Positions 31,920 to 40,949 are shown, numbered from the stretch's first letter. The stretch is DNA of 54,378 bases from Opitutus sp. GAS368 (GCA_945903545.1 CAMDOO010000011.1:1-54378), one strand, 5' to 3'. Numbers and translations are program-made. Notes: a model not told the origin generated them from the letters alone.

Positions 31920-33431
31920 TCAGTTGCGCCGCGTCCAGTAGACCAGCAGGCCGAGGGCCGCGGCGATGCCGGGGGCGATGAAGAGCAGGCTCAGGCGCAG
32001 CCGGCCGAGGTCCGACTGGCTGAGGGTGAGCTGGTAGCGGTCGATGGGGCGCGCGGGCACGTTGAGCTGGGTGTCGCGATTGATGATCCAGTTGATGGCG
32101 TTCAGGATTAGGGTCCGATTCGCGGCATTGGCGAGCCGGTCGTTGCTGAAAACGTCGCCGCCGAAGACGATGACCCGGCCGCGCGGCAGGCTGAAGTTGA
32201 GCTCGTTGGCCGCGCCGGTGCGCTCGGAAAGCATGATGGCGCCGAGCACCCCGCCCGTCATCGGGTTGGCCCTGGCGTCAACGCCTGGGTTGAAGACGGC
32301 GGCCTGCCCGGCCTGGAGCGTGCGCTCCCCCCACGCGTCCTTGCCCGCAATGGCGAGGGAGGTGATCGAGAGGTCGCCCCGGCTGGTCCGCGGCACGTCC
32401 GCGATCAGGCTCCGGCTCGGGCCGATGGGCAGCTGCAGCCGGTAGTCGATCAGCTTCTGGGTGACCGGGTGTGCGAGGTAGCGGTTGAGTAGCAGCTCGC
32501 CGTTGTCGGTCAGCGCCCCCGGGGTCGGGTCGACGATCACGTCGTCGCCCGCGTCGATGCCCCAGTCGTCGCGCAGCAGGCGGTCCAGCCCGTGGTTGCG
32601 GCCCATCAGCACGTTGGGCAGGACGACGATCAGGCTGCCGGGGCGCTGGCGGTCACCGCCACCGGCGTACTGCCGCAGCTGTTCCTGGACAAAGGGGCTC
32701 ACGCCGGCGTTGGGCTCGGCGACGACCACGAGGCTGGCGTCGTCGGGCACGCGCCGGGCGGCGTTCAGGTCGAGCGGCAGCACCTCGTAATTCAGCATCT
32801 GGAGCTGGTCCCGGAGCTCGGACAGGCCGCGGTTGGGATCGGTGCTGTCGAGCGCCATCTCCCCCTCGCCCGCGAGGAAATAGATGCGGCTCTTGTCCGG
32901 GCTGGAAACCTCCAGAAGCGCCGGGGTGATGGCGGCCTCACCGAGGAAGGCCTCCCGGCGCTTGTCCTTCACCTTGTAGAGCTCATCGAGGGGGATGGCC
33001 CGGCGCCGGTCGCCGGAGATGACATAGACGAGGTCGGGCTGGTCCACCCCGAGTTCCGCGGCCTCCTTGAGGCGCTGGGCGACATTGAGGTACTCCACGG
33101 TGATCCGGCGGCCCGGGCTGGACATGGTGGCGATGACGTACTCACGGAGCAGGCCGCGGAGGTCGGAGAGGGCCGCGGCCGCCCCGGGCTTCTCGGTGTC
33201 CTCGGGGATGGTCACCACGATCTGCGCGGGCCGGGTGATCTTGTCGCGCAGGAAGGCGACGGTCTCGGGCGAGAGCGTATAGCGGTGGCTGGCGGTGAGG
33301 TCGAAGCGCCACGGGTGGGAGATCGCCACGTAGTTCAGCCCGGCGGTGAACGTGAGCACGAGCAGCGCCTGCAGCGCCAGGTTGACGGTGCGCAGCCAGC
33401 GGTTGGCGCGGAAGCTGGGGGGAGCGGCCAT
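31920..33431 (-). CDS. GldG-like ABC transporter auxiliary protein
   Basis: A 503-residue protein with an N-terminal helix (TVNLALQALLVLTFTAGLNYVA) and a C-terminal helix (LSLLFIAPGIAAALGLLVYW) enclosing a large periplasmic domain. Near the N-terminus is FDLTASHRYTLSPETVAFLRD, the signature of GldG and related proteins. GDRRRAIPLDELYKVKDKRREAFLGEAAITPALLEVS and IYFLAGEGE are also typical. It is thought to act with the permease and ATPase. It overlaps neither neighbour: 3 nt from the permease stop and 10 nt to DUF4340. In Bacteroidota homologues are required for gliding; here gliding is not implied. Confidence 0.88.
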   Translation of the reverse strand: MAAPPSFRANRWLRTVNLALQALLVLTFTAGLNYVAISHPWRFDLTASHRYTLSPETVAFLRDKITRPAQIVVTIPEDTEKPGAAAALSDLRGLLREYVIATMSSPGRRITVEYLNVAQRLKEAAELGVDQPDLVYVISGDRRRAIPLDELYKVKDKRREAFLGEAAITPALLEVSSPDKSRIYFLAGEGEMALDSTDPNRGLSELRDQLQMLNYEVLPLDLNAARRVPDDASLVVVAEPNAGVSPFVQEQLRQYAGGGDRQRPGSLIVVLPNVLMGRNHGLDRLLRDDWGIDAGDDVIVDPTPGALTDNGELLLNRYLAHPVTQKLIDYRLQLPIGPSRSLIADVPRTSRGDLSITSLAIAGKDAWGERTLQAGQAAVFNPGVDARANPMTGGVLGAIMLSERTGAANELNFSLPRGRVIVFGGDVFSNDRLANAANRTLILNAINWIINRDTQLNVPARPIDRYQLTLSQSDLGRLRLSLLFIAPGIAAALGLLVYWTRRN

Positions 33432-33434
33432 GGG

Positions 33435-34196
33435 TCAGCTGTGGAGCAACTTGGCCTCGACGCTGAGGACGCTGAGGATGAGGGCGACGACGGTGCCGCT
33501 GGCGTAGAACAGCAGCTGGCGGGCGTCGACCACGCCCCGGGTGAAATCGCCGAGGTGCTCGAAGATCATGGTGTACTCCACCGCGGAGCGCAGCGGGAGG
33601 AAACCCACGCGGTCCAGCCAGGCCGCGGTGGAGAGGTAGTTGCCGCCGACGATCAGGCCGAAGAGGAGGGTGAAGCAGAGGATGCCCGCGACCGACTGGC
33701 TGCGGCTGAGCGCGCTGGCGAGCACGCCGAGGGCGATGAAGAGCAGGCCTGAGACGGCGATGAACAGGTAGCCGCCGACGATGGGGCCGGTGTCGGTCAG
33801 GTGCCGGTCGCCCACGAAGCGCTGGAAGATGTAGAACAGGCCGGCGGTGGAGCCCCACATGCAGAGGTAGAGGGCATAAGCGGCGCCGTACTTCCCGAGC
33901 ACGACCTCGGTGGTGGTGACCGGCGTGGTCAGGAGGGTCTCGATCGTCCCGAGCCGCCGTTCCTCCGCGAGGCACTTCATGGTGAGCAGGGGCACCATGA
34001 ACAGCACCGGGATGAAGAATACCTGGAAAAATACCGCCGCGGGCGGCGTCTCCTGCGGCGCGGCGTTGTAGGTCTCGAGGATGCCCGTGAACACGAAGCC
34101 CATCACCGCCAGAAAGAGCACGGCCGCGATGTACGTGCCCGGGTTCACGAGCAGCATGCGGATCTCGTGTCCGAGGAGGGTGGGAAAGTGCTTCAT
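33435..34196 (-). CDS. ABC-2 type permease, GldF-like
   Basis: A 253-residue inner-membrane protein with six hydrophobic segments. LLGHEIRMLLVNPGTYIAAVLFLAVMGFVF at the start, then PVLFMVPLLTMKCLAEERRLGTIETLLTTPVTTTEVVLGKY, is the classic ABC-2/GldF signature (the LTM(K/R)..EE...GT.E.LLT motif). It forms the membrane part of the transporter with the ATPase encoded 23 nt upstream. The substrate is unknown. ATG at 34196 starts immediately before the first conserved segment. Confidence 0.88.
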   Translation of the reverse strand: MKHFPTLLGHEIRMLLVNPGTYIAAVLFLAVMGFVFTGILETYNAAPQETPPAAVFFQVFFIPVLFMVPLLTMKCLAEERRLGTIETLLTTPVTTTEVVLGKYGAAYALYLCMWGSTAGLFYIFQRFVGDRHLTDTGPIVGGYLFIAVSGLLFIALGVLASALSRSQSVAGILCFTLLFGLIVGGNYLSTAAWLDRVGFLPLRSAVEYTMIFEHLGDFTRGVVDARQLLFYASGTVVALILSVLSVEAKLLHS

Positions 34197-34219
34197 GGGC
34201 GGTGCAGGCGGGCCGACCG

Positions 34220-35218
34220 TTATTTCGGATCCCGGTTCCTTGCCGGGTCAACGACGTCCCAGCTCCGGCGGGTGGCGGCGAGGAAGACGTCCTCGAGCGA
34301 CGCATGGGTGCGGCCGAGCGAGCGCACACGGAAGGCGGGGCCGCCGGCGAGGACGCGGAGCAGGGCCTCGCCCAGCTCGTCATGGCGGTCAGCGGCGAAG
34401 GTGTAGCGGCGGAAACCGGCCGCGTCGGCCTCGCCCATCTCGGCGATCCGCAGCGAGGGTTCCACGCCGGCGAGGACCGCGGGCAGGGCGCCGGGGTCGC
34501 CGGCGAGCTCGGCGGTATAGGTCGCGCGCCCGATGATCTCGCGGCGCAGCTGGTCGGGAGCGCCCGCGGCGACGACCCGCCCGCCGTTGATGATGAGCAC
34601 CCGGTCGCAGGTCATTTCGATCTCGGGCAGGATGTGGGAGGAGATCAGCACGGTCATGCGGCCGCGGAGGCTGGCGATCAGGTCGCGCACGATCAGGATC
34701 TGGTGGGGGTCGAGGCCGATGGTCGGCTCATCCATGATGATCACCGGCGGCTCGGCGAGGATGGCCTCGGCGATGCCGACGCGCTGGCGGAAGCCCTTCG
34801 AGAGCTTGCCGATGATCTTGTGGCGGACGCGCTTCAGGTCGCAGAGCTCGAGCACCTCGTCGAGCCGCGGTCCCAGCATCCGGCGGGGCACTTCCTTGAG
34901 GCGGCCGCGGAAATAGAGGTACTCGCTGACGCGCATGTCCTCGGGCAGCGGATTGTTCTCCGGCATGTAGCCGACCTGCCGCTTCACCTCCTCGGGGTGT
35001 TCGTGGACGGAGAGTCCGCAGATGCGCACTTCGCCCGCGGTGGCCGGGAGGTAGCCGGTGAGGATCCGCATCGTCGTGCTCTTGCCGGCGCCGTTCGGGC
35101 CGAGGAAACCGATGATTTCGCCGCGGGCCACCTTGAAGCTGATGTCGTTGACGGCCGTGACCCCGGCGTAGGCCTTAACGAGGTGGCTGACTTCAATGGC
35201 GGGCGGATCTTCGGGCAT
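34220..35218 (-). CDS. ABC transporter ATPase, GldA-like
   Basis: A 332-residue ATPase. Walker A is GPNGAGKS (40-47), the Q-loop QVGYMPENNPLPEDMRVSEYL is typical of GldA/NatA-like proteins, the signature is LSKGFRQRVGIAEA, Walker B is PVIIMDEPTIGLDP, and the H-loop is SSHILPE. The C-terminal 100 residues form the accessory domain common to this class and end in HASLEDVFLAATRR. It drives the adjacent permease. It is the first gene of a four-gene operon (ATPase, permease, GldG-like, DUF4340) with gaps of 23, 3 and 10 nt. A family B repeat lies upstream of it. Confidence 0.9.
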   Translation of the reverse strand: MPEDPPAIEVSHLVKAYAGVTAVNDISFKVARGEIIGFLGPNGAGKSTTMRILTGYLPATAGEVRICGLSVHEHPEEVKRQVGYMPENNPLPEDMRVSEYLYFRGRLKEVPRRMLGPRLDEVLELCDLKRVRHKIIGKLSKGFRQRVGIAEAILAEPPVIIMDEPTIGLDPHQILIVRDLIASLRGRMTVLISSHILPEIEMTCDRVLIINGGRVVAAGAPDQLRREIIGRATYTAELAGDPGALPAVLAGVEPSLRIAEMGEADAAGFRRYTFAADRHDELGEALLRVLAGGPAFRVRSLGRTHASLEDVFLAATRRSWDVVDPARNRDPK

Positions 35219-35287
35219 GCGGCGGCGGTGACGTCAGGATCGACGGCGGGTTGCCAACTCTCAACACCCTATTTTCAGGTGACGGAT

Positions 35288-35423
35288 GTTTTGCCACAAG
35301 GCACAGAGACACAGAGCCCGGCAGACGGATATTAACCACGGATGACACAGATCCCATGGATTTGGGTTCCGATGCATCAACCAAAACAACGAGGACTGGG
35401 CTCTCTGTGTCTGTGGCAAAAAC
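35288..35423. repeat. Family B inverted repeat (GGCACAGAGACACAGAG words)
   Basis: The left arm (35288-35319) has GTTTTGCCACAAGGCACAGA then GACACAGAGCCC. The right arm (35398-35423) is GGGCTCTCTGTGTCTGTGGC then AAAAAC. It lies upstream of the GldA-like start and is the same family as the outer arms at 22641/22896. Confidence 0.8.
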
Positions 35424-35570
35424 CGGTTCGGCATGATCACGCCCGGGCCGTCAGCCTTCGCCGGGCCTGCGGCTGACAAGTCGACCCAGCCCTGCCATGA
35501 TCCAATCCGATCCGAAAAAGAGAACGAGTAAGAGAACGGGAAAGATTAAATCCGGCCCCAAGGCGCACGC
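35424..35570. other. Gap between the family B repeat and birA
   Basis: The 35219-35570 gap holds no gene. Beyond the family B element, AAAGAGAACGAGTAAGAGAA at 35517-35536 followed by CGGGAAAG is a single arm of the GAACGAG-word family whose full hairpin is at 44206-44269. Nothing else recognisable was seen. Confidence 0.5.
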
Positions 35571-36569
35571 CTAACGTTTCGCCAGGGTTGTCTCGCCGGC
35601 GCGGAAGCGGTGGGTGCGACCGGCGGCGTCGCGCAGGAGCAGGGCGCCCTCGTCGTCGATGCCGAGGACCGTGCCGGCATGGCGCCGGTCGTGCTCCAGC
35701 AGGGTCACGTGCTTGCCGCGGAGGAAATCGTAACGCTGCCAGAGGTCGGCGAAAGTGGCGCGGTAGGTGTCATCGGCAAACGCGCGGTAGGCGAGCAGGA
35801 CGCGGCCGATGAGTGCGGCGGTGAAGCGGTTGAGGTCGAGCGGTGACTTCAGATGCTCGGCGAGCGAGATGGCGCGGTCGGCGAGGGCGGCCGGCCAGGC
35901 GCCGGCCGGGCTGTTGATGTTCAGGCCGAGGCCGAAGACCAGGTCGCGGATCTCGTCGGCATCGATCCGCGCCTCGGTCAGCATGCCGCCGGCCTTGCGC
36001 CCGTCGAAATAAAGGTCGTTGGGCCACTTCAGTCCGGGGGTGGCGCGGCAGAAATTGGCGACGAGCTCGCAGACGTTCACCCCCATCCAGAGCGTGAACG
36101 TGCTCATGCGCTCCGGGGCAACGTGCGGGCGGAACGCGAAACTGAGGTACAGGTTGCCGTTGTCGGCGCTGTGCCACGGGCGGCCCAGGCGGCCGCGGCC
36201 CGCGGTCTGGGCGCGCGAGGCGACCACGAGCGGCGTGGGTTCGCCGGCCGCGAGGCGCCGGGCGGCCTCGTCGTTGGTGCTGTCAACGCGGTCGAGGCAG
36301 ATGAGGTTGAGACCGGATCCCTCCGGCAGGCTGGCGCGGATGAGGCCCGGGTGCAGCCGGGCCGGGCGCTCGGCGATCCGGTAGCCGCGGCTGCGAATCG
36401 CCTCGAAACGGAAACCCTGGGCCCGCAGCTTGCGCATGTGCTGCCAGACCGCCACCCGGCTGATGCCGAGCTGGCCGGCCAGCGCGCTGCCCGAGACAAA
36501 CTCCCCGGACCGGCCCAGCAGTTCGCGGAGGATCGTGAGATCGGCGGGAGTGGGTTCAGCGATGGGCAT
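35571..36569 (-). CDS. birA: Biotin--[acetyl-CoA-carboxylase] ligase BirA
   Basis: A 332-residue bifunctional-type BirA. The N-terminal winged helix (about 10-65) includes SGSALAGQLGISRVAVWQHMRKLRAQGF, a DNA-binding domain like that of repressor-type BirA. The catalytic domain has DSTNDEA, GRGRLGRPW (124-132) for biotinyl-AMP binding, KWPNDL (181-186) and GRKAGGML with Lys192. The small C-terminal domain follows. It attaches biotin to the carboxyl carrier protein and may repress biotin genes, none of which are in the window. ATG at 36569 was chosen over 36707 because the extra 46 residues are not family-like. Confidence 0.92.
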   Translation of the reverse strand: MPIAEPTPADLTILRELLGRSGEFVSGSALAGQLGISRVAVWQHMRKLRAQGFRFEAIRSRGYRIAERPARLHPGLIRASLPEGSGLNLICLDRVDSTNDEAARRLAAGEPTPLVVASRAQTAGRGRLGRPWHSADNGNLYLSFAFRPHVAPERMSTFTLWMGVNVCELVANFCRATPGLKWPNDLYFDGRKAGGMLTEARIDADEIRDLVFGLGLNINSPAGAWPAALADRAISLAEHLKSPLDLNRFTAALIGRVLLAYRAFADDTYRATFADLWQRYDFLRGKHVTLLEHDRRHAGTVLGIDDEGALLLRDAAGRTHRFRAGETTLAKR

Positions 36570-36673
36570 GGCGGGGGAAGATAGCAAGGTCCGCGCCGGC
36601 GCGGGAGCAAATGCCAATTCCACGTAGCCGTGTCTCCGGCGGTGCGTGGAGTCACCGTCCTGCCCGGGAAGCT

Positions 36674-36696
36674 CATGGTCCCGATTTGGGACCATG
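36674..36696. terminator. Hairpin CATGGTCCC/GGGACCATG
   Basis: A perfect 9-bp inverted repeat with a 5-nt loop lies 8 nt beyond the stop of the secreted hypothetical gene (minus strand) and upstream of birA. No T-run follows, so termination is only inferred from position. Confidence 0.5.
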
Positions 36697-36703
36697 CGCC
36701 GGA

Positions 36704-37333
36704 TCACTGCTTCTTCAGCCGGCCGAAGTCGGGCGTGCGCAGGAAGGTCGCGTTGCTCGTCTTCTTGAGGTACTCGCTTGTGTCATCGTCGCCCGCCCGG
36801 GAGAAGGCCGCGGCGGTGTCGGAGACCTGCTGCATCTTCATCAGGCGCTGGTCCTCCTCATACATCTGCATCGCGATCGGGGCGTTCAGCCGGTTGAGGA
36901 AACCCCAGGGGGTGACGTTCAGGCCGGCGTACTTGCGGAGGGCGAGGTTCTGCTGGTCCCGGCGACTGTAGAGCTCCTCGTTCTTGAAGACCGGGGGCCG
37001 GTCGGCCTGCACATCCACCGTCGGCAGCCGGACGATCTCATTGTTCGGGCCCGGGTCGGGTGCCGCGGCGGGCGGGGGCGTCGCGGGCCTCGGGACCTCG
37101 AACTGTGGGATGGCATCGCGGAGGCTGGCGCGAACCTCGGCGGAGACCCGGGTCAGCGTGTTGCTGCCGGCCGCGGGCACGCCGCCCTCGAGGGGCCGGG
37201 CGGCCACCACCTCGGAGGAGGGGGGGCGGTCGGTGGGCGCGGCGGCCGAGGGGCCGGGCGCGTTTTGCGCCGCCAGTCCGAGGGGGAGGAGGGCGAGGCC
37301 AAGCAACCGGAGGGAGGGGGGTGGGGCTTTCAT
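36704..37333 (-). CDS. Secreted hypothetical protein
   Basis: A 209-residue protein with a signal peptide (MKAPPPSLRLLGLALLPLGLAAQ) and a disordered Pro/Ala-rich region to about residue 100 (PRPATPPPAAAPDPGP). A more conserved-looking C-terminal half follows: IVRLPTVDVQADRPPVFKNEELYSRRDQQNLALRKYAGLNV, then NAPIAMQMYEEDQRLMKMQQVSD. I do not recognise a family. It is probably exported to the periplasm. Its neighbours are housekeeping genes and give no functional hint. The signal peptide fixes the ATG at 37333. Confidence 0.7.
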   Translation of the reverse strand: MKAPPPSLRLLGLALLPLGLAAQNAPGPSAAAPTDRPPSSEVVAARPLEGGVPAAGSNTLTRVSAEVRASLRDAIPQFEVPRPATPPPAAAPDPGPNNEIVRLPTVDVQADRPPVFKNEELYSRRDQQNLALRKYAGLNVTPWGFLNRLNAPIAMQMYEEDQRLMKMQQVSDTAAAFSRAGDDDTSEYLKKTSNATFLRTPDFGRLKKQ

Positions 37334-37522
37334 GCTCGGATGAGAGAAAGCTTAAGTGGGTTCGGGTTCCCTGCAACGCCGGACTGCGGGCGGCGCATGG
37401 GGTTTCAACCCCGGACAGCGACGTTCCAGTCCCTTTGCCCCCGCAGCGGGCTAAAGTCCAAAATGGGCGGAGCCATTTTGCTTTCCAGCTGCGCGAGGAT
37501 GAAGGCCGAACGGTGCCAGCCC
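37334..37522. other. Gap with small stems (GGGGTTTCAACCCC, AAAATGG..CCATTTT)
   Basis: GGGGTTTCAACCCC (about 37400) and AAAATGGGCGGAGCCATTTT (about 37462-37481) are short stems. GGGCTAAAGTCC lies between them. They look like parts of a further dispersed element family, but the boundaries are unclear. No gene is seen. Confidence 0.4.
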
Positions 37523-38797
37523 CTAGCCCCGAATCTGCCCGGTGCCCTCGATCTGGAACTTGTAGCTGCAGAGCTCGCGCAGGCCCATCGGGCCGCGGGC
37601 GTGGAGCCGGTCGGTGCTGATGCCGATCTCGGCGCCGTAGCCGAACTCGAAGCCGTCGGTGAAGCGGGTGCTCGCGTTCCAGTAGACCGTCGCGCTGTCG
37701 ACCTCGGCGAGGAAGCGCTGCGCGGCCGCGGCGTCGGCGGTGATAATGACGTCGCTGTGGTTTGAGCTGTCCCGGTTGATGGTGGCGATGGCCTCGTCGA
37801 GCGAGTCGACGACGCGCACTGCGAGAATGTAATCGAGGAACTCGGTCGAGTAGTCGGCCGCCTGGGCGGGCGTGACCGCGGCCCCGGCGCGGTCGAGGAT
37901 GGCGGCGCTGGCGGCATCGCCGCGGAGCTCGACCTTTTTCGCGGCGAGGGCGCGGGCGGCGGCAGGGAGGAATTTGTCGGCGACCGAGCGATGGACGAGG
38001 AGCTGCTCGGCGGCGTTGCAGGCGCTGGGGCGCGAGACCTTGGCGTTGAGAAGGATCGACTCCGCCATGGCGAGGTCGGCGGCCTCGTCGACGTAGACGC
38101 AGCAGACACCCTTGTAGTGCTTGATGACCGGGATGGTGCTGTTTTCCGCGACGAAGCGGATCAGGGGCTCGCCGCCTCGCGGGATGATGCAGTGGACCAG
38201 CGTGTCGAGCTTGAGGAGCGTGGTGAGCGCGGCGCGGTCGGTCGTGGGGATGAGCTGCACGGCATCGGCGGGTACGCCCGCGGCGGCGAGCGCCTGGGTG
38301 ATCAGGGCGGCGAGCGCGGTGTTGGTTTGGAAACATTCCTTTCCGCCGCGGAGGATGCAGGCGTTGCCGGATTTCAGGCAGAGGATGGCGCAGTCGACCG
38401 TGACGTTCGGCCGGGCCTCGTAGATGATGCCGATGACACCGATCGGGACACGGACCTTGCGGATCTTCAGGCCGTTCGGGCGCACGGTTTCCTCAAGCAG
38501 TTCGCCGACGGGGTCGGGCAGGGCAACGACCTCGCGGACGGACTCGGCGAGCTGCTTGAGGCGCTTGGCATCGAGGGTGAGCCGGTCACGCGCGGCGGCG
38601 TTGAGCGCGGTGGCCTCGGGCGACGCGAGATCGCGGGCATTGGCCGCGAGCAGGGCGGGGTGGGAGGCGTCGATCAGGTCCGCGAGTTTCCGCAGCGCGG
38701 CGTCCTTCGCCGACGTCGGCACCGTCGCAAGCAGCAACGACGCGGCGCGGGCGCGCTGGGCGAGGGCGGTGACGAGCTGGACGAGATCGGCGGACAT
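37523..38797 (-). CDS. proA: Gamma-glutamyl phosphate reductase ProA
   Basis: A 424-residue NADPH-dependent reductase, the second step of proline synthesis. The catalytic Cys260 lies in VSRPSACNAAEQLLVH. Other family markers are VPIGVIGIIYEARPNVTVD, SGNACILRGGKE, IPRGGEPLIRFVAENSTIPVIKHYKGVC, and the C-terminal YGAEIGISTDRLHARGPMGL. The length is normal. ATG at 38797 starts the usual N-terminal helix; an in-frame ATG at 38965 would add repeat-encoded residues. The partner kinase gene proB is not adjacent. Confidence 0.95.
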   Translation of the reverse strand: MSADLVQLVTALAQRARAASLLLATVPTSAKDAALRKLADLIDASHPALLAANARDLASPEATALNAAARDRLTLDAKRLKQLAESVREVVALPDPVGELLEETVRPNGLKIRKVRVPIGVIGIIYEARPNVTVDCAILCLKSGNACILRGGKECFQTNTALAALITQALAAAGVPADAVQLIPTTDRAALTTLLKLDTLVHCIIPRGGEPLIRFVAENSTIPVIKHYKGVCCVYVDEAADLAMAESILLNAKVSRPSACNAAEQLLVHRSVADKFLPAAARALAAKKVELRGDAASAAILDRAGAAVTPAQAADYSTEFLDYILAVRVVDSLDEAIATINRDSSNHSDVIITADAAAAQRFLAEVDSATVYWNASTRFTDGFEFGYGAEIGISTDRLHARGPMGLRELCSYKFQIEGTGQIRG

Positions 38798-39034
38798 GAG
38801 GGCGGAACCAATCACGAAAACGGCGCAAAACGCGAAATATTTGTACAGGGTTGAAAGCAGGGCTGGCCCGACCGTGTCCTGCGTAGAGCTCGAGGAGCGA
38901 AGAAGGACGAGGCGACCGCGATCCTTCCGGAGGTGTTGGCACGCCGAGAAGGCGCTGCGCGCCAAGGCAGAGAACGCGGAGGTTCGGAGTGGGGAACGCT
39001 GATTCTCGCTGATCGATGCTGATGGATCCGGACG
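38798..39034. other. Gap with single arms of several word-like repeats
   Basis: CACGAAAACGGCGCAAAACG (38812-38831), AAGGCAGAGAACGCGGAG (about 38962-38979) and GGAACGCTGATTCTCGCTGA (38994-39013) each resemble one arm of the word-like families, the last matching the inner arms at 22754/22850. Matching second arms were not found. No gene is seen. Confidence 0.45.
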
Positions 39035-39532
39035 TTACTTCGCCTTCTTCGTGGCGGTGCCTTCCATGACGAAGGCTCCGTCGGCAAGGCTGACGCTGGC
39101 GGCGATTGTGCCGTTGGTGGAGGTCAGGGTGACCACGCCTTCGATGTGCGTGCCCTCAAAGTCGACCGTGTATCTCAGCTCCAGGGCGGTGCCGCGGCGG
39201 GTGAACGCAGAGACCGTCTGGGCCGGTTGCGTTTCCGAGCTCACCTCGCCGGCGATCCGGCCGGCGTTGTTCTTGAGCACCACGGCCATGGCCGCCGGGC
39301 CATTCGGGCCTTCCAGGTTGAGTGTCCACTCGCCCAGGAAGGCGGCGGCGTTTTCCAGCGTGGCGCGGGCCGGGGCCTTGAGATCCGCCGGCGGCGCGGA
39401 AGTTTCCGCCGTGGCGGTGGCCTGGGCCTTGGCGGCGGGCGCCGGTGGGGAGTCAGCGCCGAGGGAGGTGATTGGAACGGCCAGGGCCAGGCTGGCGACG
39501 AGGGCGGGCAGGAGGCGGGTGCGGGAGGTCAT
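39035..39532 (-). CDS. Small secreted hypothetical protein
   Basis: A 165-residue protein. The signal peptide covers about residues 1-25 (LLPALVASLALAVPITSLGA). An Ala/Pro/Thr-rich linker runs to about 58. A beta-rich domain follows: FLGEWTLNLEGPNGPAAMAVVLKNNAGRIAGEVSSE, then ALELRYTVDFEGTHIEGVVTLTS. The alternation G-W-x-L, I-x-G-x-V suggests a small beta-barrel like those that bind lipophilic ligands, but no family is recognised. It is probably periplasmic. It stands alone. Confidence 0.65.
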   Translation of the reverse strand: MTSRTRLLPALVASLALAVPITSLGADSPPAPAAKAQATATAETSAPPADLKAPARATLENAAAFLGEWTLNLEGPNGPAAMAVVLKNNAGRIAGEVSSETQPAQTVSAFTRRGTALELRYTVDFEGTHIEGVVTLTSTNGTIAASVSLADGAFVMEGTATKKAK

Positions 39533-39910
39533 GGGGAGAGAAGGTGGGAAGCCGAATGGGGCTGGCGAGTCAAAGGCTGAGTCGGGAGCAGAACGCGAGG
39601 GCCTTGCGTGCTACGGGCAAGTGGTTGGGCCGTACATCGGGGCATTCCCGGCAGAGGTCTGCCGCGTTACAGCCGATCTCATCTCCCGGTGCCCACCCGA
39701 CCGGGCTTTGCCTGTCGCGTCACGCATGCCGTGATATGACAGGCAGAGCCCGGCTGAGGCATCGCGGCCTGCTTGCTGCGGCTTGACTGCATGGCGGCGG
39801 CATCATGGCAGCCTGATGGCAATGGCCGTTAAGCAGGACGACCGAGCGAAGCAAGGTGACTCAACTCCAGCGCCGTACTATTCCCCGCTACCTGCGAGCC
39901 ATCGGACCGG
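39533..39910. other. 378-nt gap with one strong hairpin
   Basis: CCGGGCTTTGCCTGTC (39701-39716) pairs with GACAGGCAGAGCCCGG (39738-39753), 15 of 16, and an inner TCACG/CGTGA extends the stem. No coding region or second element is visible. The rest of the gap shows no recognisable signal. Confidence 0.65.
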
Positions 39911-40930
39911 TTATTTCCCCGGCTTGTGCTGCATGCCGCGGCGGTGGACATCGGCCCAGTGCGTGTCGGGGATGATGGGGCCGAGGTGGCGGACGGTTTC
40001 GGCGCCGACCAGCGAGGCGAGGGCCCCGGCGGCCGGCAGGGACCAGTCCTTGAGGTAACCGTAGAGGAAACCCGCGGCCCAGGCGTCGCCGGCGCCGTTG
40101 GAGTCGATGGCGTCGGTGACGGCCAAGGGAGCGATGCGGTGCAGTTCCTGGCCGCGCGCGATCCAGGCGCCGTCCTTGCCGAGGGTCACGGCGGCGGTGC
40201 CGCCGAACTCGGCGAGGCGCTTGGCGTGGGCGGCGTAGTCCTCGGGACCCTTGGCGGGCAGGTCGGGGAAGAGCGTGCGCGCCTCGTCCTCGTTGGCGAA
40301 AGTCAGGGCAAGGCCGCGCTTGAACTGTTTCAGCAGCCATTCGCGGGAAGCGCCGACGACCTCGAAGGAGGCGAGGGAGAGTCCGACGGTGGCACCGGCG
40401 GCGCGGGCGGAGTCGAGGAAGGCGTCGGCGAGGGCCTGGTTGAATACCACGTAGCCCTCGATGTGGACGTGGCGGGTGCCCTCGAAGTCGCGGGCGTGCA
40501 CTTCGGAGGGGTCGAGGCTCATGACGGCGCCGAGGCAGGTGCGCATCGTGCGCTGGGCGTCGGGGGTGGTGAGCGCGAGGCAGCGGGCGTTGGGCAGTTC
40601 GGCGTGGTGCTTGAACCGGCCGGTATGCACGCCCGCTTGCGCAAAGCGGTCGCGGTAGAGCCGGGCCAGATCGTCGGCGCCAAGCTTTCCGACAAAGGCG
40701 GTGCGCAGGCCGAGGCGGGCGGCGTTAAAGGTGGTGTTGGCCGCCGACCCGCCGGGCGTGAAGAGCGGCTTGGCCGGGAGTTTGGCGACGATCTGCTCCA
40801 TTTCGTCGGGCTCGACCATGACCATCCCGCCCTTGGCGCCCGGGACGTGCAGCAGAAAGCTTTCGGGCACGGGTGCCACGATATCCATGATGGGGGCGCC
40901 AACGCCGATGAGGTCAAAGGTGTGTTGCAT
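39911..40930 (-). CDS. PfkB family carbohydrate/nucleoside kinase, adenosine-kinase-like
   Basis: A 339-residue ribokinase-superfamily enzyme. GVGAPIMDIVAPV starts the fold, GGSAANT (60-66) is the first PfkB signature region, and DSNGAGDAWAAGF (276-288) is the second, with the catalytic base Asp282. The overall arrangement, including LGAVMSLDPSEV, fits the bacterial adenosine-kinase-like subgroup, which phosphorylates adenosine or a related nucleoside with ATP. Ribokinase activity is an alternative. ATG at 40930 starts the Rossmann-like strand; the in-frame extension to 41137 is repeat-encoded. It is followed on the same strand upstream by the DUF6941-like gene across a family D repeat. Confidence 0.82.
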   Translation of the reverse strand: MQHTFDLIGVGAPIMDIVAPVPESFLLHVPGAKGGMVMVEPDEMEQIVAKLPAKPLFTPGGSAANTTFNAARLGLRTAFVGKLGADDLARLYRDRFAQAGVHTGRFKHHAELPNARCLALTTPDAQRTMRTCLGAVMSLDPSEVHARDFEGTRHVHIEGYVVFNQALADAFLDSARAAGATVGLSLASFEVVGASREWLLKQFKRGLALTFANEDEARTLFPDLPAKGPEDYAAHAKRLAEFGGTAAVTLGKDGAWIARGQELHRIAPLAVTDAIDSNGAGDAWAAGFLYGYLKDWSLPAAGALASLVGAETVRHLGPIIPDTHWADVHRRGMQHKPGK

Positions 40931-40949
40931 GAGATGAGGCGAGCGTGGG

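Noticed and set aside
39783-40058. Small plus-strand gene in the 39.5-39.9 kb gap
   Set aside because: It overlaps the 3' end of the convergent kinase gene and shows no family motif or ribosome-binding site.
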